From Nannobrachium achirus (lineage: Eukaryota > Chordata > Actinopteri > Myctophiformes > Myctophidae): a stretch of 64,000 nt of DNA. The notes under the pieces are model-generated. The model saw nothing but the letters and a program-made list of their open reading frames with translations, was not told the origin of the DNA and did no database searches. Made by a program: the position numbers and the translations under genes. The stretch covers positions 49,497,454-49,561,453 of the forward strand of contig OY997659.1 in NCBI GenBank assembly GCA_963921795.1, in the 5' to 3' direction. Positions within the stretch are counted from its first letter, which is position 1; the number at the start of each line of letters is the position of its first letter. Positions 48,010-60,310 of the stretch are shown here, piece after piece.

Positions 48010-48916
48010 TGTGCAGCCTGTGAGAGGACAGAGCAGTGGGAACTGCATCACATGACAGCAGCCATGTGCATCCTATCAGCTGACAAACAATGTCTCTTTG
48101 TAAAAAGTTCCAACGGTCCGACAGAGAACCGCTCGCTGTTCGGAAAGAAAATAAACAACCCAACAAAAAAACTAAAACTATGATGATTTGCAACCTTTTG
48201 AATTCAAAGGACTCGCAGTTAGACTCCGTTGTTGTCGGGCGGTATAACCTCTGACTCCATATTCCAACTTTCTTTTATTTTTTCTTTCGTAAATTGACGC
48301 CCTCATCCTACAGCATTGCACAAAAGCAGCTTATGTAGTGTGTCAGGCATGACAGACTAATCTGCGATCTTGTATATAACCACACAAATGTGTTATGGCC
48401 CTGTTTACACGATGCTGTACCCCCTCCAACTGTACAGTATGTACGTTCCCCATTTTCAACTTTTTTTATTGCGACCGAAGGTCCCAGTTTACCATGAGAA
48501 ATGGCACAGCTTTAAAGTCTATGGTTTGCCGCTCTGACGTCAAGCTCTGATGTCACTGTGATGTCCGGCACATCTTGTCCACGTGTCCGTGTGTCTCTGA
48601 AGGTCACGCCTGACACTGTGGTTCCCTTGACACATCACTGTGACATCACAGGTGATATCACAGGTGACATCACCTATTCTTAAGTCCATATATGGGTATT
48701 CCCCAGAATCCCTTTTATGCCCATATATGAAGATCCCTGATGTCATCGATATGGGGACTGCCCCATAGGTCGAACTCCCGTTGGGTCGAACAGCGTCGGC
48801 AGGTTAGATAACCACCCCTTTAACCTCATGTGTTGTTTTCACATCGTCAGTGTCGGGTGGAAACCTCATATGTCCAAAAACCTTTCAGGATTCAAATTCA
48901 AAAAGCGACAATCGTT

Positions 48917-49103
48917 TGACTGGCTGGCTGGCTGACTGGCTGGGAGGCTGACTGACTGACTGACTGACTGACTGAATGACTGACTGACTGACTGACTGAC
49001 TGACTGGCTGGCTGGCTGGCTGACTGACTGACTGACTGGCTGGTTGGGAGGCTGGCTGACTGACTGACTGACTGACTGACTGACTGACTGACTGACTGGC
49101 TGA

Positions 49104-49144
<41 letters not shown>

Positions 49145-49384
49145 TGACTGACTGACTGACTGACTGGCTGGTTGGGAGGCTGGCTGACTGACTGACTGAC
49201 TGACTGACTGACTGACTGACTGGCTGGTTGGGAGGCTGGCTGACTGACTGACTGACTGACTGACTGACTGACTGACTGGCTGGCTGGCTGGCTGGCTGAC
49301 TGACTGACTGACTGACTGACTGACTGACTGACTGACTGACTGACTGACTGACTGGCTGGTTGGGAGGCTGGCTGACTGACTGGT
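48917..49384. repeat. (CTGA)n/(CTGG)n tetranucleotide satellite
   Basis: About 470 bp of CTGA and CTGG units in blocks, with a recurring GGCTGGTTGGGAGGCTGGCT motif (five occurrences) that gives higher-order structure. The minus strand is open as Ser-Val-Ser-Gln/Pro-Ala-Ser-Gln; I do not regard it as coding. Family F sequence (GTGTCGGGTGGAAACCTCAT) precedes it. Confidence 0.95.
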
Positions 49385-49547
49385 GTGCTGGCAGACACAC
49401 CTGAAACGCTACACACTTGTCTCACCACAGAGTGTCAGGGAGTTCTTCTGTCATGGTGCCAGCCGTGATATAGCTTCTATCAAGCTTATTCTAGTGTTGA
49501 GAAAAAAGCGCTTGTAGATTCTGCTATTTTGACTGTAAAAAAAATAA

Positions 49548-49548
<1 letters not shown>

Positions 49549-49606
<58 letters not shown>
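49549..49606. repeat. (TA)n microsatellite
   Basis: Follows a half hairpin (GCTTGTAGATTCTGCTATTT at 49511-49530). Confidence 0.96.
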
Positions 49607-49611
<5 letters not shown>

Positions 49612-49888
49612 ACTAAGGACATTCTCTGATGATTTCTGTTTTAGTTTTCTTAAAGACACAAAGCTCAGAGTTGCGAGGCTCTCGCAAAGCCTCATTTTTT
49701 TTTATAGTTTCTGTCAACTGCAATAACCTGGGCTTCTTCTATCTGGTCTTTGCGTGTCTGTGAGTGTGAGTGGAGGTGAGGAACCCGAGCTTTGGTTGGA
49801 TGGTTGGCATTCATGCTGCAGCCTCCTCCAACCTGACACCAGCAAAACAATGGGAGCCAGAAAACAGAGTGTGCCATAGTAGCCTCTA

Positions 49889-51029
49889 ACCCATTTAGGC
49901 TTAGAATTATTGAATGCTTTAGCTATTGAAAAATAGCAGATATACAAGCTCACAGCGCGGCACCGAGTGCCGCGCTGCGAGCTTGTAGATCTGCTATTTT
50001 TGAAAAAGTCGTGAAAATGTGTGCAAAATCTTTGAATATATGTATTTTTAAAGCGAACGTTTGTAACTCAAATTTTGCGTCTGGGTGGTCCCTGGAACTA
50101 GATATTTTGAGATGTGGGTCCGTGGCCAAATAAATATCATTTTGGGGGTCCTTCACATGAAAAGGTTTGAGAACCACTGACATAGTAGTCCCTCAAGAAC
50201 AGACTAACTGAGCTCCAGTTATGTGAAAAGGACCTTTTCTTTGACGATGGCTGGCCAGATTGCTGACATAGAAACATAGGTTTTTCAAAAAACCTTAGAA
50301 GGATTCAAAAGACACTTAAGCCCATTTTCCACAGGCCCAGCACCACACCACTCCACACCACACCGCCCACTTGTGTGAGGTTTTCCACTACAAGGTCCAG
50401 GGTAGAGTGGTGTGAAAGTGGTACTAAACGGGGTACTAAAAAGTATCCACTCTAGAGTAGGTCTGAGCTGGGCCACACAGGGCCAAACACTTCATAATGA
50501 CTGATCACTCACTGACTTTTCATTTAGACCACCAGGATATAGTTGTAATACTTGATAATAGATTCTATTGTGTTATAACCACTATTATAATCTATTATAG
50601 TATATTATAATTATCATAGTAATACATTAATACTTTATAATGTATTATAATCACAGTTATAATCCATTGTAGTGCATTATAATTAGGATAGTTGTAATAC
50701 AAATGTATTATGTATTATAATCACAGTTAAAAGGGTCAATTTGTTTCTTACCGATAGGGGTACTTTTGTGTAATGGAAAATGTAGATATTTTTATGTGGT
50801 GCAGTGTGGTGTGGTGTAGTGTGGTGTGGTGTGGTGCTAAAACTGCAGTCGAAAAGGGCTTTATAGAATTGGGTGAAAATTCAAATTTTCAAAATGTTTC
50901 AAAAATAGCAGATCTACAAGCTCGCAGCGCGGCACTCGGTGCCGCGCTGTGAGCTTGTATATCTGCTGTTTTTCAATAGTTAAAGCATAAAATAATGACA
51001 CCCTATAATGTGTACCCGTTCTGAATGGG
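49889..51029. mobile_element. MITE, family C, complete, with nested Harbinger-like MITE
   Basis: Ends ACCCATTTAGGC and TTCTGAATGGG, with CTA on both sides. Near-perfect hairpins at 49925-50005 and 50893-50976. It is interrupted at 50319-50860. Confidence 0.85.
50319..50860. mobile_element. PIF-Harbinger-like MITE (AGCCCATTTTCCAC), nested
   Basis: AGCCC and GGGCT ends with an exact TTA duplication (50316-50318, 50861-50863). Removing it restores the family C sequence GACACTTATAGAA. Arms contain CACCACACC and GGTGTGGTG repeats. Confidence 0.88.
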
Positions 51030-51125
51030 CTAAATTGGACGGGTATTGAATGGTGGCGTCACGTGTCAACGGCATTGTTTTTTCCCCCCCACCACCGTGT
51101 TCTTCTAGCCGTAAAGTAATCAAGT

Positions 51126-51127
<2 letters not shown>

Positions 51128-51175
<48 letters not shown>

Positions 51176-51298
51176 TGTGTTTGACCCTCCTGCAGCTCCA
51201 TTTCCCAGCTCTCCTTTCATCAGAGCGTCTCCTTATAAACCCAGTCCACTCAAGAAGGTCCAGATCAAGTGCTTCTCAAAGTGGGAACCGGGAAAGTT

Positions 51299-51370
<72 letters not shown>

Positions 51371-51397
51371 GTGAGGGGGGGGGGGGGGGGGGGGGGG
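51128..51397. repeat. (GT)n, (GT)n and poly-G
   Basis: GT at 51128-51174 and 51298-51368, G-run at 51374-51397. The 120 bp between is non-repetitive but carries no recognisable exon. Confidence 0.95.
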
Positions 51398-51603
51398 TCC
51401 CCAGGGGTCCCCAACTAATGTAGCAATCATTTTAACCTCTTTATCCATTTATATGTTGGCTATTCAAAAATAGCAGATCTACACGTGATCCGCCGTACAT
51501 CTCGAGCTTGTAGATCTGCATGCTATTTTTGAATTTTTATATACATATAATACAGTAGGCCTATATACAGTATACAGAGAGAGATATTGTTTTATAATTT
51601 GTT

Positions 51604-51652
<49 letters not shown>

Positions 51653-51727
51653 TTTTTTTTTTTTTTTAAGAAGAAAAAAAGGAGGGACAATTACTTCCGA
51701 CCCACAGAACTGGGTCCGTGACCCGCA

Positions 51728-52149
51728 GATTGATTGATTGATTGATTGATTGTATTGATTGAAGAATTTATTAGAAGTTTGCAATAGAAAAAAAGTACAG
51801 TTTCATTTCACTGGTACAAGGTCAACTAAAGGAGATCCTAGAAAGAAAGCCGAGGCTCTTTATTTCCACAGGAAACACACTTTAAGTATCTCATATAACA
51901 TTGAAAGACAGACGGATAGAACATAGTACTTTATCTAGGATAATATCAGTTTCAAAGCATAACATCAAATACAAAGCAGAAAAAAAAGGGTGGGGGGAGC
52001 ATGGGCCTTAGTCTATTTACAAGTCACGGGTAGCAGCCGCCTGAAGGTGACTTTTCATACCAATTTTGAAGGAGGCTAGGGATTTGCTCTCCTTTAAGGC
52101 TTGTGGAAGGGCGTTCACATGTTGATGGTGTAGCAGGAGAACGAGTTAG
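51728..52149 (-). mobile_element. LINE 3' end with (GATT)n tail, second copy
   Basis: Same 3' UTR and tail as 21181-21618. On the minus strand it ends in an ORF fragment containing VNALPQALKESKSLASFK, ending LQAAATRDL, then TAA at 52017-52019. It is 5'-truncated. The two copies differ at many third positions in the ORF part, so they were probably both derived from active elements. Confidence 0.88.
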
Positions 52150-52289
52150 AGCTTGTTTAGTGTTAAATCTACGTTGATGATGATTAGTGGAGCTGCCTCT
52201 GGGTCCCATTCCACCCACTGTTTGGAAAACAGCCGTTCCTAGTGAGGACATCTGCAAAACGGAACCATGCAACACACAGTGATCTATCT

Positions 52290-53776
52290 ATACATTTGTA
52301 CCACTTAAAACGGCACAAAGTGCAGCTATAAAAACCCCATTGGCCTATCTCTCTACTTTATTTAAGGGTTTGTTTTAATCTTCCGCATCAGGGCCAAGGC
52401 AATAATCTTCTATAGTCTGAGTCATTTCAGATTATAAAAAGAAAGAAAAAAAGAACGTGAAGCAGATGATGATGGCTTTCGAAGTGACAGTGCATCCACG
52501 ACGACATGCTCTGCAGTCTCCAAGCAACATGGGAGAGAGAGTCTGCAGAACTCGGCCTTGCAGAAGAAGGGAAAAAAATGAAGATAGCATCAGCTAGATT
52601 TACTTTTTAAGGGTTACCCCCCAGTCAAAAACATCGGCCGGTGGGATGAGTGCTCAAGTGGGGACATGCCTAGAATTTATGATAAAGATCCTCCCGTAAA
52701 CGGGGTTGAAAAAGAAAGGACTTTAGGAGAAGAAAGGGAAAAAAACAAAGGCTATTCTCTTGAGGGGAGGGGTGGCAAGTCTAGTAACACTCAGAGAGCT
52801 ATTTAAAACACAGCTTCTTTGGGGGTGGTGATCTTTGAATTGTCGATCGGTTTAAAGAACAAATTTGTCTCGTTGGCCCCCATAGCGTGACTTTACGAGG
52901 CTAGTATTGGGGGCGGGGGATATTTTGGAACACTGCGTGGCTCTCTCTGCACTGCTGGCGACATATTTGTGTGACACTGTTGGAAATTTGAGAAAAATGT
53001 TGACTGGCTTTTCAAGTTTCATTGAAAACATCCTGCAGTCTGCTACCCATTACAGCCGGTGCGGTGACGCCATATCTCTCTCTACTCCGCTTATAATTTG
53101 GCCGTCTTTTAGGGATATCGGAAACATACACAGTGGAAACTTAAACGGGGCAAACACACAGAGAACGCCGCCCCCTCGTGTGCACGTGACGCCAGTGTCG
53201 AGAGGATGACACACTGAGATAGAGAGAGACAGGAGGAAAGAGTTAAGAGCCTTGGTAGAAGAAATTACATGTCAAGTTTTTTGTGGTAAACATTATTGAG
53301 ATTAACTATTAACTATAAAGCCGGCCAAATAATTGTAGTGAGTATGAGTATAATGTTTGTGGAGTGGAGTAGAAGCATGAAAAATATATTGAAAAATAGA
53401 AAGAATATGTAAAGTACCTGAAAAATTGGAGAAAAAAAATACTCAAAGTATCGTATCGTTGCTTTCGGACAGAGACCTCTTATCTCCATATTTATCTCCA
53501 TAGTTTTTGTATTAAACAAAATCAGTAATGAACAGTGAACGCCCTACTTGATCATAGCCTTCTACAACGTCACACAAAAGCATCAAAAGCAGGATGCTCT
53601 AAACACTGGCCAAGCGACACATTTAGTCAGGAACACTCACGTCGAAGTAGATCTAAACATTTATTGCAACAAATGGAATACAGTTAGACTTGGCATTCAA
53701 AAGGCTACGCGTTCGGAGATGTTCCCTGAATGTTGTACATGCATGCTTGCAAGCAAAATCAGGGAGCTTTAAGCAA
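52290..53776. other. Non-repetitive intron sequence, no gene recognised
   Basis: No exon with AHR-linker features, RNA gene or named transposon was seen. A family F-like fragment (TTTCGGACAGAGACCTCTTA) lies at 53460-53600. Confidence 0.6.
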
Positions 53777-53889
53777 CCCCCCCCCCCCCCCCCCCCATAG
53801 AGATACGATAGTAGTACAATATCGATACATTGACATATTAGCTTGAATCAGCAGACACACATTGCAAGTGTTTGAGCCTATGCAGACTC

Positions 53890-54232
53890 TGATCAAAAGG
53901 TGGAGGGAGGCTGGGTTGAGGAGGTACAGTAGCTAAGCAGCAGACCTCTGATCAAAAGGTGGAGGCTGGGGTGGAGGAGGTACAGTAGATAAGCAGCAGC
54001 AGATCAAAGGTGGGGAGGCTGGGTGGAGGAGGTACAGTAGCTAAGCAGCAGCAGATCAAAAGGTGGGAGGAGAGGCCTGGTTGGAGGAGGTACAGTAGCT
54101 AAGCAGCAGCAGATCAAAGGTGGAGGCTGGGGGTGGAGGAGGTACAGTAGCTAAGCAGCAGCAGATCAAAAGGTGGAGGCTGGGGGTGGAGGAGGTACAG
54201 TAGCTAAGCAGCAGCAGATCAAAAGGTGGAGG
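53890..54232. repeat. 50-60-bp minisatellite, truncated by gap
   Basis: About seven units containing GGAGGAGGTACAGTAGCTAA and GCAGCAGCAGATCAAA. Unit spacing varies from about 50 to 60 bp. A C-run (53777-53797) lies upstream. Confidence 0.95.
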
Positions 54233-54432
54233 NNNNNNNNNNNNNNNNNNNNNNNNNNNNNNNNNNNNNNNNNNNNNNNNNNNNNNNNNNNNNNNNNNNN
54301 NNNNNNNNNNNNNNNNNNNNNNNNNNNNNNNNNNNNNNNNNNNNNNNNNNNNNNNNNNNNNNNNNNNNNNNNNNNNNNNNNNNNNNNNNNNNNNNNNNNN
54401 NNNNNNNNNNNNNNNNNNNNNNNNNNNNNNNN
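54233..54432. other. Assembly gap, 200 N
   Basis: Exactly 200 unknown bases between two tandem repeats. The round number suggests a placeholder, not a measured length. Confidence 0.99.
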
Positions 54433-54477
54433 GTGTGTGTGTGTGTGCGTGTGCGTGTGCGTGTGCGCCGGTGTGCG

Positions 54478-54558
<81 letters not shown>

Positions 54559-54563
54559 ACGCG
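54433..54563. repeat. (GT)n microsatellite after the gap
   Basis: GT array with GC-rich variants. A tRNA-like SINE fragment follows (54602-54660). Confidence 0.96.
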
Positions 54564-55079
54564 CGCATTTTAACCACCATAGCCTAAAAGGGGAATTCCC
54601 CTTTAGGCTAGTGGTAGTGGTTAAGATGTCGGCTAAACCAATGTTGGAATCCGGGCGGTGCACAGTACACGTTGTGCACACAAGCACAAATACCACTGCA
54701 CCAGTGGTGCAAAGTAACCAAGTACATGTACTCAAGTACTGTACTTATTTATTTATTTATTTATTTTACTTTTGGAGAATTTCCAAATGTCTGTACATTT
54801 AGGGTTGCTACTGTACATGCTCCCCTACATGACAATATTATACTTATTTCAAAACTTTAGGTACTTTAGGTTACTTTGTAGATTCTAATTATTATCATAA
54901 AACATACAACCCATTCAGAACGGGTACACATTATTGTGTATCATTATTTTATGCTTTAACTATTGAAAAATAGCAGATCTACAAGCTCTGAAAAATCATG
55001 AAAATTTGAATTTGACCTGATTCTATAAGTGTCTTTTGAATCCTTCTAAGGTTTTTGGAAAGAAAACCTATGTTTCTAT

Positions 55080-56176
55080 CCCACTAAGCAATTTGGGGTT
55101 TAAATCGCGTTCAAATCGCGTCTTCGCCGTAACCGAACGTTTAGCTAGATCTGGTCTGTGACGAGTTAAATTTTAAAGTTTTTTTACCGGCTATGCATAG
55201 ACGAGCCGTTGTATCAACGTCATTTAACGGCTACATTTCGCCGTTAGCGGCCGCCGAAAGTAGTGAAAATGCTGGCAGCCAGCAGGATTTAAAATGATTT
55301 TTCCTCAGCTCTGAGAGCCGTATCCTACCTGAACCACCGCAGCTGATAGTATTTATGATGATTTCTTGCACTGTTATTATTTGACACATGGGAGTCGACG
55401 GGGTTCGAACTCGGGATCCTCTGTACTTGAAACCTGCGCGCTACCGCTCGACCACGGCAGCTTGAGATCCATAGGGGTTCCAGCAGCTATTAGTAGTTGA
55501 CATATTGCCTCCCACTGTTCGTTTGAGGTCGGTGCATTTGTTTGACAACACAAACTAACTTTATATTGATGCATAGCTATAAAACGATTTTATTTAATCA
55601 TTATCGTATATGTGGGGGTGGGGAGACATGCAGTCTTGTGTGTTTGTGGCTGTTGGTGTCAGAATGAATTATGTAACTCGGAGAAATAATAGTATGCTGT
55701 CAGCGTACCACGGCATTATGCAATTATTTAATACACTTTTAGAATTTTTCAAAGGTATTGACGGCTATAAGATGTGCAATGGCCAGAAACTGCTCAGTGG
55801 ATGCAATCAACTATTAAGGTAAAACCGGGAGATACTGTTAGCATCCGATAATGAACAACTTGATAAAAATGTATTTAAAAAAAAGATGGTCTAACACACG
55901 TTTGCCCTAAACGGTAATATATCGTTATTATGGAAGCGTTCAGATGACGGCTACAACTCAACTAGACTATATAGTGAAATTGGCTCTTAAAATTACTTTA
56001 GTCCAATATTTGAAAACCAGGTGTGGATATTAAAGCTGTTTTTTTAATCAACAAGTATGGAATAATGGATTAAATGTAATCAGCTACAATCGGTCTATGG
56101 GACAGACTGACGATAGACGGTTCAAATGAGGGCTAAACATAACCATTGGGCTAAATGACGGCTAGTGTTTACTGGG
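55080..56176. mobile_element. DNA element with CCCASTAARCA termini, AT duplication
   Basis: CCCACTAAGCA and TGTTTACTGGG are inverted ends, each beside AT. Removal restores the family C sequence TTTCTATGTCAGCAATC exactly. A 2-bp AT site and CCCA ends recall ISL2EU-type elements, but that is an inference. A 70-codon frame (55610-55822) is unrecognised. CGGCTA and TAGCCG-type motifs recur through the element. Confidence 0.85.
55390..55462 (-). repeat. tRNA-like sequence (tRNA pseudogene or SINE head)
   Basis: On the minus strand, GCTGCCGTGGTCGAGCGGTA has an A-box/D-arm form and CCCGAGTTCGAACCCCGTCG a canonical B box. Box spacing is tRNA-like, but the two ends do not form a full acceptor stem. 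It lies inside the element 55080-56176. Confidence 0.6.
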
Positions 56177-56810
56177 ATGTCAGCAATCTGGCCAGCCATC
56201 GTCAAAGAAAAGGTCCTTTTCACAACATAACTGGAGCTCAGTTATTCTGTTCTTGAGTGACTACCATGTCAGTGGTTCTCAAACTTTTTCATGTGAAGGA
56301 CCCCCAAAATGATATGTTTTTGGCCACGGACCCCCATCTCAAAATATTTAGTTCCAGGGACCCCCAGAAGCAAAATTTGAGTTACAAACGTTCGCTTTGA
56401 AAATACATACATTCAAAGATTTGCACACATTTTCACGACTTTTTCAAAAATAGCAGATATACAAGCTCACAGCGCGGCACTCGGTGCCGCCTTGTGAGCT
56501 TGTATATCTGCTATTTTTCATTGGTTAAAGCATTCAATAATTCTTGGAGTTAGGAGGTTTCGGCCCGACAGCAGAGATATATTAATACTTGTACTTTTAT
56601 TCAAGTCAGTTTTGAATTCCGGATTTTACTTGTACTAACAGAGTATTTCTACACAGCATTATTGCTTCTTGACATGGTGTAAATTACTTTTTCCACCACA
56701 GCACTGCACTGTGCTGTCTGGCAGGGGTGTCACACCAAATCCTGGGCCCTGGGTACAAGGATTCACTGCGGGCCCCCCCATGAATGTTCTTCATAGGGGG
56801 AGGGGGTTTA

Positions 56811-56944
56811 ACCCAGTTAGACTGGGAACGCATTATTAAGCCTTATTTTTTGCTTTAACTATTGAAAAAATAGCAGATATACAAGCTCGCAGCGCTGCGA
56901 GCTTGTATATCTGCTATTTTTCAATAGCTGAAGTATAAAATAAT
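56811..56944. mobile_element. MITE, family C, short deletion derivative
   Basis: TTTAACCCAGTTAGACTGGG followed by ATTGAAAAAATAGCAGATAT and a loopless hairpin (56862-56925). The central part of family C is missing. It sits within hAT-like sequence running from CAGGGGTGTCACACC (56722) to TTGTGACGCCCCTG (57013). Confidence 0.75.
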
Positions 56945-57178
56945 TAAGGCCCCTCCACCTTGGGCCCTAGTAACTCAGTCCCACTACCCCTCCCCCCCCT
57001 TGTGACGCCCCTGTGTAATGGACAAACTGTCCAGCACAAGTCAAAGCTAAAACGTTTTACAAATCTAAACACCACACTGTGTTCTGTCCTTGAGCAAGAA
57101 GATAATGAGCACTCATTGGGATTTGTCCTGGATTCGAACATCAGCTAAATAGCAAAAAGATGTTTCAAAAGAGAGAGA

Positions 57179-57322
<144 letters not shown>

Positions 57323-57651
57323 GTTCCAGTAGAAATTGCTAGGCGCAGGAGAGCAACGTAAACAGACAGAAGTGCATGTTATGTCTGTCCTCCGAGGTAC
57401 AGTTTGAGGCATTTAGCGGATAGCTCTTATTATCCGGAGACATTTACAGAGTGCAAGCCCGGAGTAAACACACAGACAGACAGGGACATGCTGGGCCCCT
57501 GATTCAGCCCGGGAAAAAGAGTTGTAGAGGGCCTCATTGCGCGATATAGAGAGAGATCTCTCTCTATAGCGCTGCTGCTACTCAAAGATTTGCCATTTCA
57601 GATCATGACAAGTGACAAGCCAGTGGGCCAATTACTGTACATGAGTTATAT

Positions 57652-57895
57652 TTCGTTGTTGTCGGGTGGAAACCTTGTATGTCCAAAACCGTTGTATGTC
57701 CAAAACCTAACCCGTTTGCATTTTTCATTTTAAAAATGATTTAAACTAGTGAAAACAGCAGATCTACAAGTAGATCTGCTGTTTTCACTACTTTTGTGCA
57801 ACGGCCTTGTATGATGAAGCAGGGCTTTGCTTTGCGAAAAAATGTATACATTTGAAACTTGGAGATACAAGGTTTCTGACCGACAGTGACGATTT
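57652..57895. mobile_element. MITE, family F, complete
   Basis: It begins TCGTTGTTGTCGGGTGGAAA and ends TTTCTGACCGACAGTGACGA. The hairpin (57745-57795) is collapsed to a loopless stem: AGTGAAAACAGCAGATCTAC joined to GTAGATCTGCTGTTTTCACT. Confidence 0.85.
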
Positions 57896-58169
57896 ACTTT
57901 GTTGGCCGCCCAGCCCCCAAAATGGAACGAAGGCCGACATTTTATTTTAATTTTTTTCCTAATGGCCGGCCTGGACCGGACGGGAATGAACCGGCCGTTC
58001 GGGAGTTGTCCCGCCTTTCCCAATGGCCAGCACGTCCCTGCAGACAGACAGCACAGACTGTACTGGACTGCACTCAACACACAGCAGCATGAGCGGTCGA
58101 GTCGTTTCAACGCTATGACAAAAAACAAACATGTGCTACAAAGTAGCTATCTATGGCATGTAGAAAACA

Positions 58170-58826
58170 ATCGAGATCAGTGGTTCTCAACCTGTGGGTC
58201 GGGACATCCCATGGGGGTCCCCACATTATTTGGGGGGGGGGGGGGGGGGCCTTAGCTGAGAGAGAGATGAAGCAGAACCTTTTCGTAGATTCCATATAGT
58301 TTCATCGTTTGACAGCACAATCACCAGTGTATTTTGGATTCATGTCAATCTGTGTTTTCAGATATTTAACTTAATAAATAAGTTACTTAATGAACTTGAC
58401 ATTTCACTATGTACTTGGTCTGCTCTTTTTCCCCTCTACAACAAACCTCTTTGCCGAAAATAGCCGATCTACAAGCTCACAACGCCTTGCAGCGTGAGGC
58501 GTTGTGAGCTTAAGTTGTAGATCTGCTATTTTTGGCTACAGTTCTCCGAATATGGACGCTAGGGTTCAGGTGGTTAATATAAAAATGTTTCCATCACACA
58601 AAGATTTGGAGGACCCCCTGTACTAACTCTGAGGACCCCCTAGGGATCCTGGACCCCCTGTTGAAGACCCCTGGTATAGAGGGTATCTACACATTTCTAA
58701 AGTGACAATTTAAGGACTTTTTAATAGGCCTACCTCTAAAATGTCAAATTAAACATTGGCTGAATTGTCAAATATTAGAGGCAGAAATTGTGAGAATAGC
58801 CGATCTACATGCTCACAACGCCTCGT
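58170..58826. mobile_element. Family B element interrupted by family A
   Basis: Family B starts at about 58178 (CAGTGGTTCTCAACCTGTGG). A poly-G run and 5'-truncated family A follow from 58238 to about 58672 (GTTGAAGACCCCTG), with a hairpin at 58455-58535. Family B then continues with a left half hairpin (58792-58826) and stops. Confidence 0.82.
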
Positions 58827-59232
58827 TGTAAATCTAAGTATTCATACAGTAGCATAACACGGTAACAAGTCAACACATTTCCGTCTCCGTCGAGTGGAAA
58901 CCTCATATTGTGTCCCAAACTGTTAACTTTTTCAGGGTTCAAATTCAAAAGCATCAAAAGTAGCAGATGTGCATTTTGATGCTTTTGTGTGACGCCATAT
59001 TATGACCAAGTAGGGCCTTAATTTTGATATGAAAAAGAAAAAACAACAACACAAAAACGTATCTTGACATTGTTACTGCCGGACAGAAACCTTGTACAGT
59101 ATTCCTACAAGCCCACAACAATGCGTCGCATGCTTGTAGATCGGCTATTCGTGCTATTTACGCTGGTGAAAGTGAAACCGGAATTGATGAAAAATCTGCA
59201 ACACAATTTTATGCAATAATGTAGTGATAGGG

Positions 59233-59280
59233 CCTTTCTGTGTGGAGTTTGCATGTTCTCCCCGTATCTCCTAGATACCC
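59233..59280 (+). repeat. Short relative of the repeat at 6220-6430
   Basis: CTGTGTGGAGTTTGCATGTT and CTCCCCGTATCTCCTAGATA are the reverse complement of the 6220 repeat start. Confidence 0.6.
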
Positions 59281-59805
59281 TCACAAAAACATGCAGTAAT
59301 CCTGGTCTCTATAATGCCTCCCCCTGGCCAGCCGGGGCGCCTGATGGAGGGGAAAGGAACTGGTTGGCATAACGTGTTCCTTCCACGCGCTACGTCCAAA
59401 CCCGGGGAAATCCCCACTGTCAGGTGAAAAGAAGCAACTTGGACTACTCATGCATATAGAAGGAAGCATGAGATGAGGTCAGTCCGTTGTCTCCCCAGGC
59501 GCGGTAGAGGGAGAGCAGAGCCCAGGATTACATACAGTAGGCAATTGGCACTGGGTGAAAATGGGTTACAAAATCATGGGATAAAAATGTTTTAATAATG
59601 TAGTGTGGGGGATGGCATGTGCTTCATCTCTCTCTCTCTCAACTAGGAGGTCCTTGGCCTGAAACACGTTGGAAGACCCCTGATCTCAGCAGGCATCAGG
59701 GGTCAATCGCTAACCACATTCCCAGGCTTATCTCATCACACTAAAGCCTGGAAAAGATCTACAGCTAGAAGGGTCCATAGGGTGGGACTTTGGTTTTATG
59801 TACTT

Positions 59806-60310
59806 CAGTGTTGTTTTTGACAGCAAATTTTGATTTAGTTTTAGTCTTTTGAATAAAATGTAATTTAGTTTCAGTCATAATTTAGTCACCTTAAAGGTTT
59901 TAGATTTAGTCAAATTTTAGTTGACTAAATTACATAAGATTTTAGGCGACTAAATCTACAGTTGATTTAGTCAACTAAAATGATATTTTGGCAGGCCTTG
60001 ATGGCATCGTACCGGCTGATTTTACACTTGGTTGTGTGCTGAAAAGAGCCGTAGATCTGGCTTGTAGCTTGTAGATCTGCTATTTTCAACACGCAACACC
60101 TGAGAGCAACCAAACATGAAATGACTCTCTTCTCCACTAGTCCCTCCCTAAAGTTTCAGTCTAGTTTTTATTGTGTTGACGAAATTGTCAAAATATTTAG
60201 TCTTAGTTTTAGTCATCACAGTCATCGTTTTCATTCCGTTTTCGTCAGTGAAAAAAAACGCAGTCGACAAACATTTTTCCTCATAGTTTTAGTCGACGAA
60301 ATCCACACTG
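59806..60310. mobile_element. hAT-like MITE, CAGTGTTG family, copy 2
   Basis: It begins CAGTGTTGTTTTTGACAGC and ends GTCGACGAAATCCACACTG. ATGTACTT at 59798-59805 and 60311-60318 is an exact 8-bp duplication. The hairpin at 60040-60095 is degenerate compared with 443-526. Confidence 0.92.

Larger units (their letters stand above)
54904..56545. mobile_element. MITE, family C, inverted, interrupted
   Basis: It begins AACCCATTCAGAACGGGTAC and ends AAGCATTCAATAATTCTTGG. The first hairpin has lost its right arm (54962-54990); the second (56443-56520) is complete. Split by the element at 55080-56176. Confidence 0.82.
54702..56701. mobile_element. MITE, family G, outermost of a four-level nest
   Basis: It begins CAGTGGTGCAAAGTAACCAA and ends TTACTTTTTCCACCACAG. 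CACTGCAC at 54694-54701 and 56702-56709 is an exact 8-bp duplication. Its 2.0-kb length results from inserts; the family G sequence itself is about 350 bp. Confidence 0.9.

Noticed and set aside
48885..49428. Ser/Gln/Pro-rich 171-176-codon frames on the minus strand
   Set aside because: Translation of a tetranucleotide satellite; both overlapping frames look alike.
51176..51300. Possible linker exon of AHR after CCTCCTGCAG at 51200
   Set aside because: The open frame has no similarity to the AHR linker and no proper donor in the required phase.
54056..54802. Long frames across 54233-54432
   Set aside because: They run through unknown bases and flanking tandem repeats.
55390..55462. Functional tRNA gene
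   Set aside because: A and B boxes are good, but the acceptor stem does not pair and no clear anticodon loop is formed; it lies inside a mobile element.
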